From Oscillatoriales cyanobacterium (GTDB lineage: Bacteria; Cyanobacteriota; Cyanobacteriia; Cyanobacteriales; Microcoleaceae): a DNA stretch of 32,629 bases. The notes below the pieces were generated by a model, which was given only the letters and a program-made list of their open reading frames with translations, had not been told where the DNA came from and ran no database searches. The position numbers were made by a program, and so were the translations under genes. This document shows, piece by piece, positions 17,690-25,579 of this stretch. The stretch is taken from NCBI GenBank assembly GCA_004293365.1, contig RDYN01000110.1:1-32629 (forward strand), read 5' to 3'. Position 1 is the first letter of the stretch; the number at the start of each line of letters is the position of its first letter.

Positions 17690-17910
17690 TAATGATAGCG
17701 GTAAGGTGCCCATTGCGCACCCTACAATAACTAATGATAGCGGTAAGGTGCCCATTGCGCACCCTACAATAACTTTATTCAGGCATTCTTTGTGAGCACC
17801 CTACAATAACTTTATTCAGGCATTCTTTGTGAGCGGTAAGGTGCCCATTGCGCACCCTACAATAACTAATGATAGCGGTAAGGTGCGCATTGCGCACCCT
17901 ACAATAACTT
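17690..17910. repeat. Tandem array of ggtgc(c/g)cattgcgcacc hairpin units
   Basis: Four hairpin cores lie near 17703, 17745, 17840 and 17881. The first pair and the last pair are each 42 bases apart with the same linker (aataactaatgatagcg). Between the pairs a second linker containing tttattcaggcattctttg is duplicated. Identical linkers rule out CRISPR. The array fills most of the gap between the stop of the GT-C-like gene and that of the convergent methyltransferase gene. Confidence 0.85.
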
Positions 17911-17918
17911 TAATCTTT

Positions 17919-17975
17919 AGTCCGCGGAGGTGGACTTTGTTTGACAAGGAGCGGTTTCAACCGCGCCCGTCTTAT
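17919..17975. repeat. Short hairpins: agtcc...ggact and ggagcggtttcaaccgcgcccgtc
   Basis: A small stem (agtcc at 17919, ggact near 17932) is followed by a gcggtttcaaccgc palindrome near 17951. The second resembles the end sequences of the element at 28741-28899 and of the partial copy near 32436. Confidence 0.55.
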
Positions 17976-17979
17976 CTAA

Positions 17980-18660
17980 TCAAAGGGGATTTTTAACATA
18001 AAAGAGCAGATTGGATATCAAACCGAGAAGCCGAAAATGTCTGGTAGAAACTTGAGCATCTGCTGGCAACATCTTTAACACATCTTTCTCGGATAATAGG
18101 TTGAGATTCTCCTCTTTGGCGAAGAAGTTTTTGCCGAGCAATCTCAACAAAGCTCGAAACCAAGAAGGGGGAAACCAGTGTATTAGGGGAACAGCAGTAT
18201 GGAATTCTACGGGATACCAGCGGTTGGGAGTGGTGATGCAGCAAGTTTTGCCGACTCGGCAAAGTTCCCGAACAAAGGCTTTTTGCTGAGTTCTATTGCC
18301 GACGTGTTCGATTACGGCAAAACTCACGACTAAATCAAAACTTTTGTCGGGAAATGGTAAGGTCAACCCGTCGGAACGGACGTATTTTAAACCGGGATAT
18401 TCTTCTTCTAAAAACGCAGCATCTTCCATGCCGACTGCGGTTATTTTATGGGGGTACGGATAGAGTTTTTCAAAGAAATTGCAATCTTCGCGGCGGTCGG
18501 AAGTTACTCCTACATCGAGGACTGTTGTGTCGTCGCTGGGATTGGCTAATGCCAGGAGCAAATCGAACATTTTTTGGCGGGCGTACCAAGATAGTTTAGT
18601 TGCGAAACCGCCTAGCTTGGGACCGATATACTCGCTGGATTTGTTTTTAGTTACTGTCAT
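17980..18660 (-). CDS. Class I SAM-dependent methyltransferase
   Basis: The product is a 226-residue soluble methyltransferase of the Methyltransf_11/25 type. Motif I is degenerate (VLDVGVTSDRREDCNFFE, about residues 47-64): it lacks the usual GxGxG but keeps DVG. An acidic strand 2 end follows (VGMED), then DGLTLPFPDKSFDLVVSFAVIEHV (about 97-120) with the typical motif IV and post-motif features. The C-terminal half is hydrophobic (VPLIHWFPPSWFRALLRLL) and may touch the membrane. The start ATG is at 18658-18660. It lies between two glycan-type genes, so a sugar or lipid acceptor is likely, but the substrate is not readable. The stop sits next to a repeat-rich region. Confidence 0.75.
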   Translation of the reverse strand: MTVTKNKSSEYIGPKLGGFATKLSWYARQKMFDLLLALANPSDDTTVLDVGVTSDRREDCNFFEKLYPYPHKITAVGMEDAAFLEEEYPGLKYVRSDGLTLPFPDKSFDLVVSFAVIEHVGNRTQQKAFVRELCRVGKTCCITTPNRWYPVEFHTAVPLIHWFPPSWFRALLRLLGKNFFAKEENLNLLSEKDVLKMLPADAQVSTRHFRLLGLISNLLFYVKNPL

Positions 18661-18748
18661 AGGATTTGAGGTTTTGGATGCACTGATTATATGGGTGAAG
18701 CGTGATTGTTCGCGATCGCTTTAACACAGCATTTGGGCAAGTCAGTCG

Positions 18749-18779
18749 ATTTTAGATTTTAGATTTTAGATTTTAGATT
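18749..18779. repeat. attttag heptamer tandem array (STRR-like)
   Basis: Four tandem copies of the 7-bp unit attttag lie in the spacer between the methyltransferase and GT2 genes. The same unit appears at 20661-20686. The rest of the spacer (18661-18924) holds nothing recognised. Confidence 0.75.
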
Positions 18780-18924
18780 GACTCGATATATTAATTGGGG
18801 AGCTTGAAGCTTGGTCTAAAATCTAGGGATATCTACTCAGGAGCGTCGGCAGCCTGTATCTGTTTGTGGGCGGGTTGAAATCATCTTTGCTGACAATGGT
18901 AATAAGATTTGAGGTTGAATTATT

Positions 18925-20103
18925 TTACCTGCGTTTTAAGCTCAGGACGCTGAGAAAAAAGCTGGACAGAACCATCTGCAAACCGACGGTCAGGCAGGTG
19001 AGCGAGGGAATAACTAAACGCAGAGTTTTAGAAGGGTCTAGAGAACCGAAAGCAGTTTCGCTCCAGATAGTTAATGACAAGAACGAGCCAATTATTCCGA
19101 TTAATATTAGCGTGAATCCGACAATCAATCCTGTCTCTAGGGTGACATAGCGAAATATTTTGTTTAGTTTGGGGTCTTCCGGCAACAGTTTCTCGCTGAT
19201 GGCGAAAAATTTGGTGAAGAAAGCGAATGTTACTGCTTGAAAACCGACGATAATTGCGATCGCACTATAAAGCAGCGTATGTACATCAAAGCTGATACTT
19301 CCAATTTTTTGAGTACCGGGTAACAGCCAAATGCCAACAATTAAACCCAATATCATCAGCGCTGTACCGGGATACAGAAACAGCCACCGGGGGCTGTACA
19401 GCAGCAAAAATCGGAGGTGGCGCCAGCCATCTCGCCAAGTTCGCAGGTGTGGCGGGCGCGATCGGCCGTCGGGAGAGAGTACGGTTGGGACTTCAGTTAT
19501 TCCCAACTTGTACAGAGATGCCTTGACGACCATTTCGCTGGCAAATTCCATGCCCGTTGTTTGCAAGTCGAGTTTCAAAATTGAGTCTCTCCTGAAACCT
19601 CTGAGCCCGCAGTGAAAGTCGCCGGCGGGACTTGAAAAGAATAAGCGCCCAACCCATGTCAGCACCGGATTTCCTAAATATTTGTGCAGCGGCGGCATGG
19701 CCCCCGGTTTGATGCCTCCTTGAAAGCGGTTTCCCATGACTAAATCGCAGCCTCCCCGCAATTTTTCGACAAAGGCGCCGAGGCTGGAAAAGTCGTAGCT
19801 GTCGTCAGCGTCGCCCATGATAATATAAACTCCGCGCGCTGCTACGATGCCTCCCATCAGGGCGCTGCCGTAGCCTTTGGCTGCTACGGGTACGACTCGG
19901 GCCCCCAATCTGGTGGCGATATCTTGAGAACCGTCTGTGCTGCCGTTGTCTGCTATGATGACTTCGCCGGCAATATCAAGTTCGCGCAGGGACTTCTGTG
20001 CTTTGTCGATACAGATTTCTAAAGTTTCTGCCTCGTTGAGGCAGGGCATGAGTATTGAGAGTTCGAGACTGTATTCCTCGCTGGTGTTGGTCTGTTCTGC
20101 CAT
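18925..20103 (-). CDS. GT2 family glycosyltransferase, polyprenyl-phosphate sugar synthase (DPM1-like) with C-terminal membrane helices
   Basis: With the ATG at 20103 the product has 392 residues. An N-terminal GT-A domain (about residues 12-240) shows LSILMPCLNEAETL, VIIADNGSTDGSQ, the metal-binding GDADDSYDF and a CGLRGFRRDS loop, all typical of dolichol/undecaprenyl-phosphate hexose synthases. About four hydrophobic segments follow (residues ~245-390), as in GtrB/DPM-like enzymes that anchor in the membrane. It would transfer a sugar from a nucleotide donor to a polyprenyl phosphate on the cytosolic face. A TTG at 20136 would add 11 residues; I preferred ATG. An EamA-like gene starts divergently 157 bases away and may encode the flippase. 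Confidence 0.82.
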   Translation of the reverse strand: MAEQTNTSEEYSLELSILMPCLNEAETLEICIDKAQKSLRELDIAGEVIIADNGSTDGSQDIATRLGARVVPVAAKGYGSALMGGIVAARGVYIIMGDADDSYDFSSLGAFVEKLRGGCDLVMGNRFQGGIKPGAMPPLHKYLGNPVLTWVGRLFFSSPAGDFHCGLRGFRRDSILKLDLQTTGMEFASEMVVKASLYKLGITEVPTVLSPDGRSRPPHLRTWRDGWRHLRFLLLYSPRWLFLYPGTALMILGLIVGIWLLPGTQKIGSISFDVHTLLYSAIAIIVGFQAVTFAFFTKFFAISEKLLPEDPKLNKIFRYVTLETGLIVGFTLILIGIIGSFLSLTIWSETAFGSLDPSKTLRLVIPSLTCLTVGLQMVLSSFFLSVLSLKRR

Positions 20104-20260
20104 ATGTTTGTTCCAGGCGTTACTGGCGATCGACAATACTTACTGTTCCAGTATCTATGCTTAAATTATTAGTGGTGAAGAAAACTCAACAAAACTTAAT
20201 TAAAGTTTTTCCGGTTTTTGGGGATGGCAATTTTTGCTGTAATACTAGGTTACTTAATTT

Positions 20261-20653
20261 ATGAGTAGAAGCGTTTTTCTAGTTTTGCTCGCTGCTATTT
20301 TGTGCAGTGTGGTAGGTCAATTTAGCCTGAAAGCGGGAGCGAAAATATTAGGGCCGATTGGCGCTGCTAATTTAGTTGAAAAAGTTATCGCAATGGCAAC
20401 TCAGCCTTTGATAGTTGGAGGTCTGTGTTTGTATGCAGTTTCTTCGATCGGCTTTATCGTAGTTTTGTCTCGCGCCAACATTAGCATAGTCTCGCCTTTA
20501 CTGTCAATTAGTTACTTATTTACTGTTCTCGGCGGCAAAATTGTATTTAACGAGCCTTTGCCGCCGCTGCGGTTGGTAGGTGTGGGGCTAATTATGACGG
20601 GAGTAATTTTTGTACTCAGAGGTCAGGCTGGGGGAGTGACTGGCGGCAATTAA
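20261..20653 (+). CDS. Small EamA/EmrE-fold transporter (ArnE/F-like), 130 aa
   Basis: The 130-residue product has four hydrophobic helices (about residues 5-24, 45-68, 72-92 and 100-120). It shows GQFSLKAGAK near the start and ANISIVSPLLSISYLFTVL with GGKIVFNEPLPPLRLVGVGLIMTGV, the typical half-EamA signature. Proteins of this size and type include the ArnE/ArnF flippase subunits for undecaprenyl-phosphate-aminoarabinose and multidrug SMR pumps. The divergent GT2 polyprenyl-sugar synthase favours the flippase reading, which is an inference. No Shine-Dalgarno precedes the ATG at 20261. Confidence 0.75.
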   Translation: MSRSVFLVLLAAILCSVVGQFSLKAGAKILGPIGAANLVEKVIAMATQPLIVGGLCLYAVSSIGFIVVLSRANISIVSPLLSISYLFTVLGGKIVFNEPLPPLRLVGVGLIMTGVIFVLRGQAGGVTGGN

Positions 20654-20660
20654 TACGATT

Positions 20661-20686
20661 TTAGGTTTTAGATTTTAGATTTTATA
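20661..20686. repeat. tttag/attttag heptamer tandem repeats
   Basis: Short tandem heptamers of the same type as 18749-18779 start a few bases after the EamA-like stop. They begin a gene-free, repeat-filled interval that runs to 21054. Confidence 0.65.
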
Positions 20687-20695
20687 TTCAAGCGG

Positions 20696-20756
20696 TAGGG
20701 TGCGTCGCAATTAAAAATCCCTAGTATAAGATCGATCGTCTAATAGCCACGCACCT
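20696..20756. repeat. 61-bp inverted-repeat element, copy 1
   Basis: The element starts tagggtgcgtcgc and ends tagccacgcacct, giving imperfect terminal inverted repeats (ggtgcgtcgc / gcgacgcacc with one change). The centre contains atccctagtataagatcgat. Copy 2 lies 43 bases downstream. Confidence 0.85.
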
Positions 20757-20799
20757 ATGCTAATAGGATTTGAGATTAAAGACTTGAAGATTGAAGCAG

Positions 20800-20860
20800 T
20801 AGGGTGCGTCGCAATTAAAAATCCCTAGTATAAGATCGATCGTCTCATAGCGACGCACCT
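20800..20860. repeat. 61-bp inverted-repeat element, copy 2
   Basis: It is nearly identical to copy 1, with two visible differences, and has intact ends (tagggtgcgtcgc ... tagcgacgcacct). The two copies are direct repeats, so this looks like a local duplication or a double insertion. A more diverged copy of exactly the same length is at 31137-31197. Confidence 0.88.
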
Positions 20861-20895
20861 AGGCCATCGCCCATTGAGCAAACCAACTCAAAAAT

Positions 20896-21034
20896 TATAG
20901 CGGTTCGATCGCGTAGTGAGGTATGCCTGCGTGCCCGCAAACCCCATGCCCGATGCCCTGTTTGGCCTATGCCCCATGCCCCATGCCCCATGCCCTAGAC
21001 CGGATAGTACCTCATCTTTCTGAGAACCGCTATA
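20896..21034. repeat. MITE-like element, tatagcggtt inverted-repeat family, copy 2, ending at the start of the DUF6671-like gene
   Basis: The terminal repeats tatagcggtt (20896-20905) and aaccgctata (21025-21034) are perfect over 10 bases. Inside are aggtatgcc, several atgcccc units (about 20944-20995), and tagtacctcat, as in the copy at 11056-11169. Its final base is the A of an ATG at 21034-21036 that is in frame with the next gene. Confidence 0.85.
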
Positions 21035-21054
21035 TGTTTGTGTCCTCTGAGTCT

Positions 21055-21918
21055 ATGAATCCACTTCAATTATTGCGCGATCGCACGGCCGTTCTGGCTA
21101 CTATGCACCAAAAAGAACGAGCGATGGCTCCCATTTTGGAACGAGAATTAGGCGTCAATATCCTAGTACCTGCGGATTTTGACACTGACCCATTCGGCAC
21201 CTTCACCAGAGAAGTTAAACGCTTAGGTACTCAAATAGAAGCGGCTCGCCAGAAAGCAGAAAAAGCTCTAGAAATTGCGGGCGCAACTCTTGCCTTTGCG
21301 AGCGAAGGTACTTTCGGCCCTCACCCAATGATGCCGTATCTGCCAGCCAACAGAGAAATTGTAATCTTATTAGATAGAGCCAACAATCTAGAACTAATCG
21401 GCGAATCTTTGTCCGTGGAAACTAACTACAGTCACCAGCTAGTTGTCAGTATAGAAGAAGCCGAGGATTTTGCCCAAAAATCTGGATTTCCCGAACACGG
21501 ACTGGTGGTTGTAGTTGGCGAGGCTGCACTAGGTAAGGGCGAAATTGTCAAGGGCATTGCGACTGAAAAACAACTTTTTGATGCTGTATCGGCAGGTTTG
21601 AAACAATCGTCAACTGGCAAAGTTCACGTCGAAACAGATATGCGGGCGATGTACAATCCAACTCGGATGAAAAACATCGAAAATGCAACTCTCGATTTAG
21701 TTAAAAAATTCAAGCAATTCTGCCCGGAGTGCGGTTGGCCGGGTTTCGAGGTTGCCCAGAGGAAAATCGGGTTGCCCTGCGGACTTTGCTATTTTCCGAC
21801 TCAGTTGGTGCGATCGACAATTTATCTATGCAAAAATTGCGGTTATACTAAAGAAGAACTGTTTCCCGATGGTCGAGAGACTGCCGATCCGGCTCAGTGT
21901 CAGTATTGCAACCCTTAA
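21055..21918 (+). CDS. DUF6671-like protein with C-terminal zinc-ribbon cysteines
   Basis: With ATG at 21055 the product has 287 residues. The N-terminal domain starts RDRTAVLATMHQKERAMAPILERELGV and contains a conserved-looking FASEGTFGPHPMMPYLPANRE segment. The last ~70 residues carry four cysteine pairs (CPECGWPG, CGLC, CKNCG, CQYC), which suggests two zinc ribbons. I believe this is the DUF6671 family, function unknown; the name is from memory. The frame is open from an ATG at 20923, but those residues (rich in Cys-Pro-Met) are encoded by the repeat element, so they are unlikely to be native. ATG 21034 is also possible. It ends 13 bases before glcD and is probably co-transcribed with it. 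Confidence 0.65.
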   Translation: MNPLQLLRDRTAVLATMHQKERAMAPILERELGVNILVPADFDTDPFGTFTREVKRLGTQIEAARQKAEKALEIAGATLAFASEGTFGPHPMMPYLPANREIVILLDRANNLELIGESLSVETNYSHQLVVSIEEAEDFAQKSGFPEHGLVVVVGEAALGKGEIVKGIATEKQLFDAVSAGLKQSSTGKVHVETDMRAMYNPTRMKNIENATLDLVKKFKQFCPECGWPGFEVAQRKIGLPCGLCYFPTQLVRSTIYLCKNCGYTKEELFPDGRETADPAQCQYCNP

Positions 21919-21931
21919 AAATAAGTTACTA

Positions 21932-23407
21932 ATGATAGCCGTAGCAACCGATCGCAACTGGAAACCCGTTATTAAAGAATTTGAGGCTGTAGTCGGCAAA
22001 AACGGCGTAGTGCAGCGCCGTGAAGAATTGATTGTTTACGAGTGCGACGGACTCGCCAGCTACCGCCAGCGCCCCGCCGTGGTGGTGTTGCCGCGAACTA
22101 CCGAGGAAGTGGCGAATTTGGTCAAAATATGCGATCGCAATTCCATTCCCTGGGTAGCCAGAGGCGCAGGAACCGGGCTTTCCGGCGGCGCTTTACCAGT
22201 AGAAAACTGCGTGCTGATTGTCACCGCCCTGATGCGAAAAATCCTGAAAGTAGACTTAGAAAATCAGCAAGTAGTCGTACAACCGGGAGTAATTAATAAC
22301 TGGGTAACGCAAGCAGTTAGCGGCGCCGGTTTCTACTACGCGCCCGATCCTTCGAGTCAAATTATTTGTTCGATTGGCGGCAACGTTGCCGAAAATTCTG
22401 GCGGCGTACACTGCCTGAAATACGGAGTTACAACCAATCATATTTTAGGATTAAAATTGGTAATTCCCGACGGTTCGATTGTCGAGGTTGGCGGCGAAAT
22501 TCCCGAAATGCCAGGTTACGATTTAACGGGTATATTTGTCGGTTCCGAAGGCACTTTAGGCATCGCCACAGAAGTTACTTTGAGAATTCTCAAAGCGCCA
22601 GAATCGATTTGCGTTTTGTTGGCAGATTTTCCTAGCATAGAAGCAGCGGGCGAATCGGTTTCCGATATTATCAGCGCTGGCATTATTCCCGGCGGCATGG
22701 AAATTATGGACAACATCAGCATCAATGCTGTCGAAGATGTGGTAGCAACTGGATGTTATCCCCGGGATGCGGCGGCAATTCTGCTCGTAGAAATTGACGG
22801 TTTAGAAGTGGAAGTTGCTACCAACAAGCAGCGAATTGCGGATATTTGCAAGCAGAATGGTGCGCGAAATATCACCACGGCTCACGATCCGGAAACGCGG
22901 ATGAAAATTTGGAAAGGGCGGAAAGCTGCTTTTGCGGCGGCGGGTCATCTCAGCCCGGATTATTACGTGCAAGACGGCGTAATTCCGCGCACGCAAATGG
23001 CTTATGTTTTGAAAGAGATTGAGGGTTTGAGCGAGAAATACGGCTACCGAATTGCGAATGTATTTCATGCAGGAGATGGGAATTTGCACCCGCTGATTCT
23101 GTACGATAATTCGGTAAAAGGTGCGCTGGAAAAGGTGGAAGAATTGGGCGGGGAAATTCTCAGGCTGTGCGTGAAAGTTGGCGGCAGTCTTTCGGGGGAA
23201 CACGGGATTGGTGCTGATAAGAAGTGTTTTATGCCGGATATGTTTTCGGAGGTAGATTTGGAGACGATGCAGTGGGTGCGTCAGGTGTTTAATCCGAAAG
23301 GTTTGGCGAATCCTGGGAAGATGTTTCCGACGCCGAAGACTTGCGGGGAAGCGGCGAGGGCTAAGGTGGAAACGATGAAGAAGTTGGAGGGTGCGGAGGT
23401 TTTTTAA
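21932..23407 (+). CDS. glcD: Glycolate oxidase/dehydrogenase subunit GlcD (FAD-linked 2-hydroxyacid oxidase)
   Basis: The 491-residue product is a flavoprotein of the GlcD / D-lactate dehydrogenase family. It oxidises glycolate (or D-lactate) to glyoxylate (or pyruvate), feeding photorespiratory glycolate metabolism in cyanobacteria. The FAD_binding_4 domain shows ARGAGTGLSGGALPV (residues ~76-90) and GGNVAENSGGVHCLKYG. The C-terminal FAD-oxidase domain has NVFHAGDGNLHPL and GGSLSGEHGIGADKK. The frame is open from 21752 but overlaps the upstream gene; ATG 21932 gives the usual family N-terminus (DRNWKPVIKEFEAVVG). No GlcE or GlcF gene adjoins, as is usual in cyanobacteria. The gene 13 bases upstream encodes a DUF6671-like protein. 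Glycolate versus lactate cannot be decided from sequence. Confidence 0.88.
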   Translation: MIAVATDRNWKPVIKEFEAVVGKNGVVQRREELIVYECDGLASYRQRPAVVVLPRTTEEVANLVKICDRNSIPWVARGAGTGLSGGALPVENCVLIVTALMRKILKVDLENQQVVVQPGVINNWVTQAVSGAGFYYAPDPSSQIICSIGGNVAENSGGVHCLKYGVTTNHILGLKLVIPDGSIVEVGGEIPEMPGYDLTGIFVGSEGTLGIATEVTLRILKAPESICVLLADFPSIEAAGESVSDIISAGIIPGGMEIMDNISINAVEDVVATGCYPRDAAAILLVEIDGLEVEVATNKQRIADICKQNGARNITTAHDPETRMKIWKGRKAAFAAAGHLSPDYYVQDGVIPRTQMAYVLKEIEGLSEKYGYRIANVFHAGDGNLHPLILYDNSVKGALEKVEELGGEILRLCVKVGGSLSGEHGIGADKKCFMPDMFSEVDLETMQWVRQVFNPKGLANPGKMFPTPKTCGEAARAKVETMKKLEGAEVF

Positions 23408-23420
23408 TTCGCTATTTATG

Positions 23421-23545
23421 CGGTAAGGTGCGCATTACTGAAGTCATTGAGGCATAATCTCTATATGTAGGGTGCGCAATGCGCACGGCGGTGCGCATTG
23501 CGCACCCTACGTTAGTAAGTAGTTGGTAATTGCGCACCCGACGTT
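23421..23545. repeat. Cluster of ggtgcgca/tgcgcacc palindromes between glcD and the LOV kinase
   Basis: The cluster has a half unit near 23423, a full inverted pair at ~23467-23510 (ggtgcgcaatgcgcac then ggtgcgcattgcgcaccc), and a decayed unit (attgcgcacccgacg) near 23528. Near-identical linkers gttagtaagtagt and gttagtgagtagt follow the last two. It lies between two convergent stop codons. Confidence 0.8.
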
Positions 23546-23563
23546 AGTGAGTAGTCGGTAACG

Positions 23564-25456
23564 CTAATGTGCGATCGGCATTTTGATAATAAATTCCGTG
23601 CCTTTCCCCAATTCTGAAGTACAATATAATTCTCCTTTGTGTTTTTCTACAATAATTTGATAGCTAATTGACAAACCCATTCCCGTGCCTTTACCAACGG
23701 GTTTAGTAGTAAAAAATGTATCGAATATGCGCTGCTGAACTTCCTCAGTGATTCCCGGCCCGGTGTCGGCTATTTTGATTTCTACAAAATTGCCGACAAC
23801 TTCGGTACAAATTCTAATTTGGCGGAAATTTTCGGGCATTTCTTGAAAAGTTTGCTTACTGTTTGCATCATCTAAAGCATCTATCGCATTACTGAGAATA
23901 TTCATAAAAACTTGATTGAGTGGGCCCGCGAAACACTCGACAAGCGGCAAGTTTCCGTATTCTTTGACAATTTGAATTGGCGGCTTTTCGCCGTTTCCTT
24001 TTAAACGGTGATTGAGAATTAGCAGGGTGCTGTCAATACCTTCGTGGAGGTTAACGGGTTTCATCTGTGAATCGTCGTGCCGTGCAAAGTTCCGCAGCGA
24101 CTGCACAATCTGGCAAATCCGCTCGACGCCAACGCTCATTGAAGATACTATTCTGGGTAAATCTTCAGCTAAAAAGTCGAGATCGTTCTCTTCTGTTTCC
24201 TGTTGAATCTCTGCGACTGGATTGGGATAATGTTGTTGGTAAAGTTCGAGGAGGTGAAATAAGTCTTGGGTATAATCTTTGAGGTAAGCGAGATTGCCGT
24301 GAATGAAGCTGACGGGGTTGTTGATTTCGTGAGCCACTCCGGCAATTAGCAATCCCAGACTGGACATTTTTTCGCTTTGAATTAATTGGGAATGAGTATT
24401 TTTTAGTTCGTCAAGTGCTGCTGCTAGTTGCACTGCTTGTTCTCTGCTTTGTGCTTCGGAATTTCGCAAGGCTTCTTCGGCTTTTTTGCGATCGGTGATG
24501 TCTCTCTGTATGCCGATGAAATGAGTTAATTTTCCTGTTCGATCGCGCACGGGAGATATTGAGAAACAATTCCAGAAAGCGGTTCCGTCTTTGCGGTAAT
24601 TTTTTAATATTACCTTGCATTCGCTCTCTGTTTGCAAGGCTTGGCGGATGATTTCTAGCGCCTCGGAGTCGGTATCGCTTCCTTGCAAAAATCGGCAGTT
24701 TTTCCCGATAATTTCTGCCCGCCGATAACCTGTCATGCTTTCAAATGCGGGATTGCAATAAATAATTGGATGTTCTGGGTTGGTGGCGTCAAAAATCGTA
24801 ACTCCGGTGCTGGTAGCTGCCATCGCCCGATCGTACAACCAAAGCATTTCTTCTGCGCGCTTGCGATCGGTAACGTCCCGCAGCGTCGCTAAATAAGCCA
24901 TTTCTCCCTCCCATTCCGTTTCCACCACCCGCATTTCTACTACAGCATTTGCTTTGTGCTTGCGAATAGCTGCAACTTCTGTTTGCACGACGCGCATTCC
25001 TGCTGCTTCTGTTTCTCCAACTTGGGGAATAATATCCGTGTCCATCTCAATGTCGCAAGCTGAACCTTCTACTACCAAATTGCCAAAAAATGCTTGGCCT
25101 AAAAGTTCTTCTGCTTTGCAGTTAAACAGCGCTTCTGCTGACGGGTTGGCAAAACATACAAGCCCTTGCTTGTTGACGATTGCGATACCGTCGGCATTTT
25201 TAGCGATCGCATTCCGAAACCGAGATTCGCTAGCTTTCAAATCCTGTTCTAACTGTTCTATTGCTTCCTGCATCTGCTGGATTTCGCACAGATTAACAAG
25301 ATAAGCTTCTGAAATGTTTGCCTCTGCCGAATTCTCTGCTAATTTTTTGGGCAACTCTTGATAGTTTATTCTCTCGATCGTGTTTTTAGCAATTGTTTTC
25401 TGGGTACTGCTAATATTACTGAGCTTATTTTCTGGATGGGCTTCATGAAAAGACAT
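23564..25456 (-). CDS. PAS-LOV sensor histidine kinase, putative blue-light receptor
   Basis: With the ATG at 25456 the product has 630 residues. Order: ~75-residue lead, PAS 1 (~78-198), LOV-type PAS 2 (~205-325), a linker helix, HisKA-like box with AHEINNP (His376), and HATPase_c with NQVFMNILSNAIDAL, DTGPGI and GKGTGMGL. The LOV core is complete: GKNCRFLQG with adduct-forming Cys254 (codon 24695-24697), NYRKDG with Asn286, FWN with Asn296 and GIQRD with Gln317, all flavin contacts in known LOV domains. It should bind FMN, form a cysteinyl adduct in blue light and control autophosphorylation. No membrane helix or receiver domain is present, and no response regulator gene adjoins, so the partner is elsewhere. 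A start at 25567 adds 37 residues but lacks a ribosome site. Confidence 0.9.
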   Translation of the reverse strand: MSFHEAHPENKLSNISSTQKTIAKNTIERINYQELPKKLAENSAEANISEAYLVNLCEIQQMQEAIEQLEQDLKASESRFRNAIAKNADGIAIVNKQGLVCFANPSAEALFNCKAEELLGQAFFGNLVVEGSACDIEMDTDIIPQVGETEAAGMRVVQTEVAAIRKHKANAVVEMRVVETEWEGEMAYLATLRDVTDRKRAEEMLWLYDRAMAATSTGVTIFDATNPEHPIIYCNPAFESMTGYRRAEIIGKNCRFLQGSDTDSEALEIIRQALQTESECKVILKNYRKDGTAFWNCFSISPVRDRTGKLTHFIGIQRDITDRKKAEEALRNSEAQSREQAVQLAAALDELKNTHSQLIQSEKMSSLGLLIAGVAHEINNPVSFIHGNLAYLKDYTQDLFHLLELYQQHYPNPVAEIQQETEENDLDFLAEDLPRIVSSMSVGVERICQIVQSLRNFARHDDSQMKPVNLHEGIDSTLLILNHRLKGNGEKPPIQIVKEYGNLPLVECFAGPLNQVFMNILSNAIDALDDANSKQTFQEMPENFRQIRICTEVVGNFVEIKIADTGPGITEEVQQRIFDTFFTTKPVGKGTGMGLSISYQIIVEKHKGELYCTSELGKGTEFIIKMPIAH

Positions 25457-25463
25457 ATTTAAA

Positions 25464-25469
25464 CCTCCC
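25464..25469 (-). promoter_or_regulatory. Shine-Dalgarno (gggagg) deciding the LOV kinase start
   Basis: On the coding strand gggagg lies 7 bases before the ATG at 25454-25456. The upstream in-frame ATG at 25567 has no such site. This favours the 630-residue form. Confidence 0.65.
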
Positions 25470-25579
25470 ATTTTTTTTATTAATGTGTTGCAATCGCCCA
25501 ATTTTCCTGCCAATTTAGGGAAATCCGAATTTCCACTCGATGCTAACACATTACTTTTAGAAGTCATCCTAAAATATCG

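Noticed and set aside
17690-17910. CRISPR array
   Set aside because: The repeats are palindromic and the linkers between them are identical copies, not unique spacers; no cas genes are present.
20923-21054. N-terminal 44 residues of the DUF6671-like frame
   Set aside because: Almost all of it is encoded by the MITE-like element's atgcccc repeats and terminal repeat, so it is unlikely to be native protein.
21752-21931. 60-residue N-terminal extension of GlcD
   Set aside because: It overlaps the zinc-ribbon codons of the upstream gene in another frame; ATG 21932 gives the normal family start.
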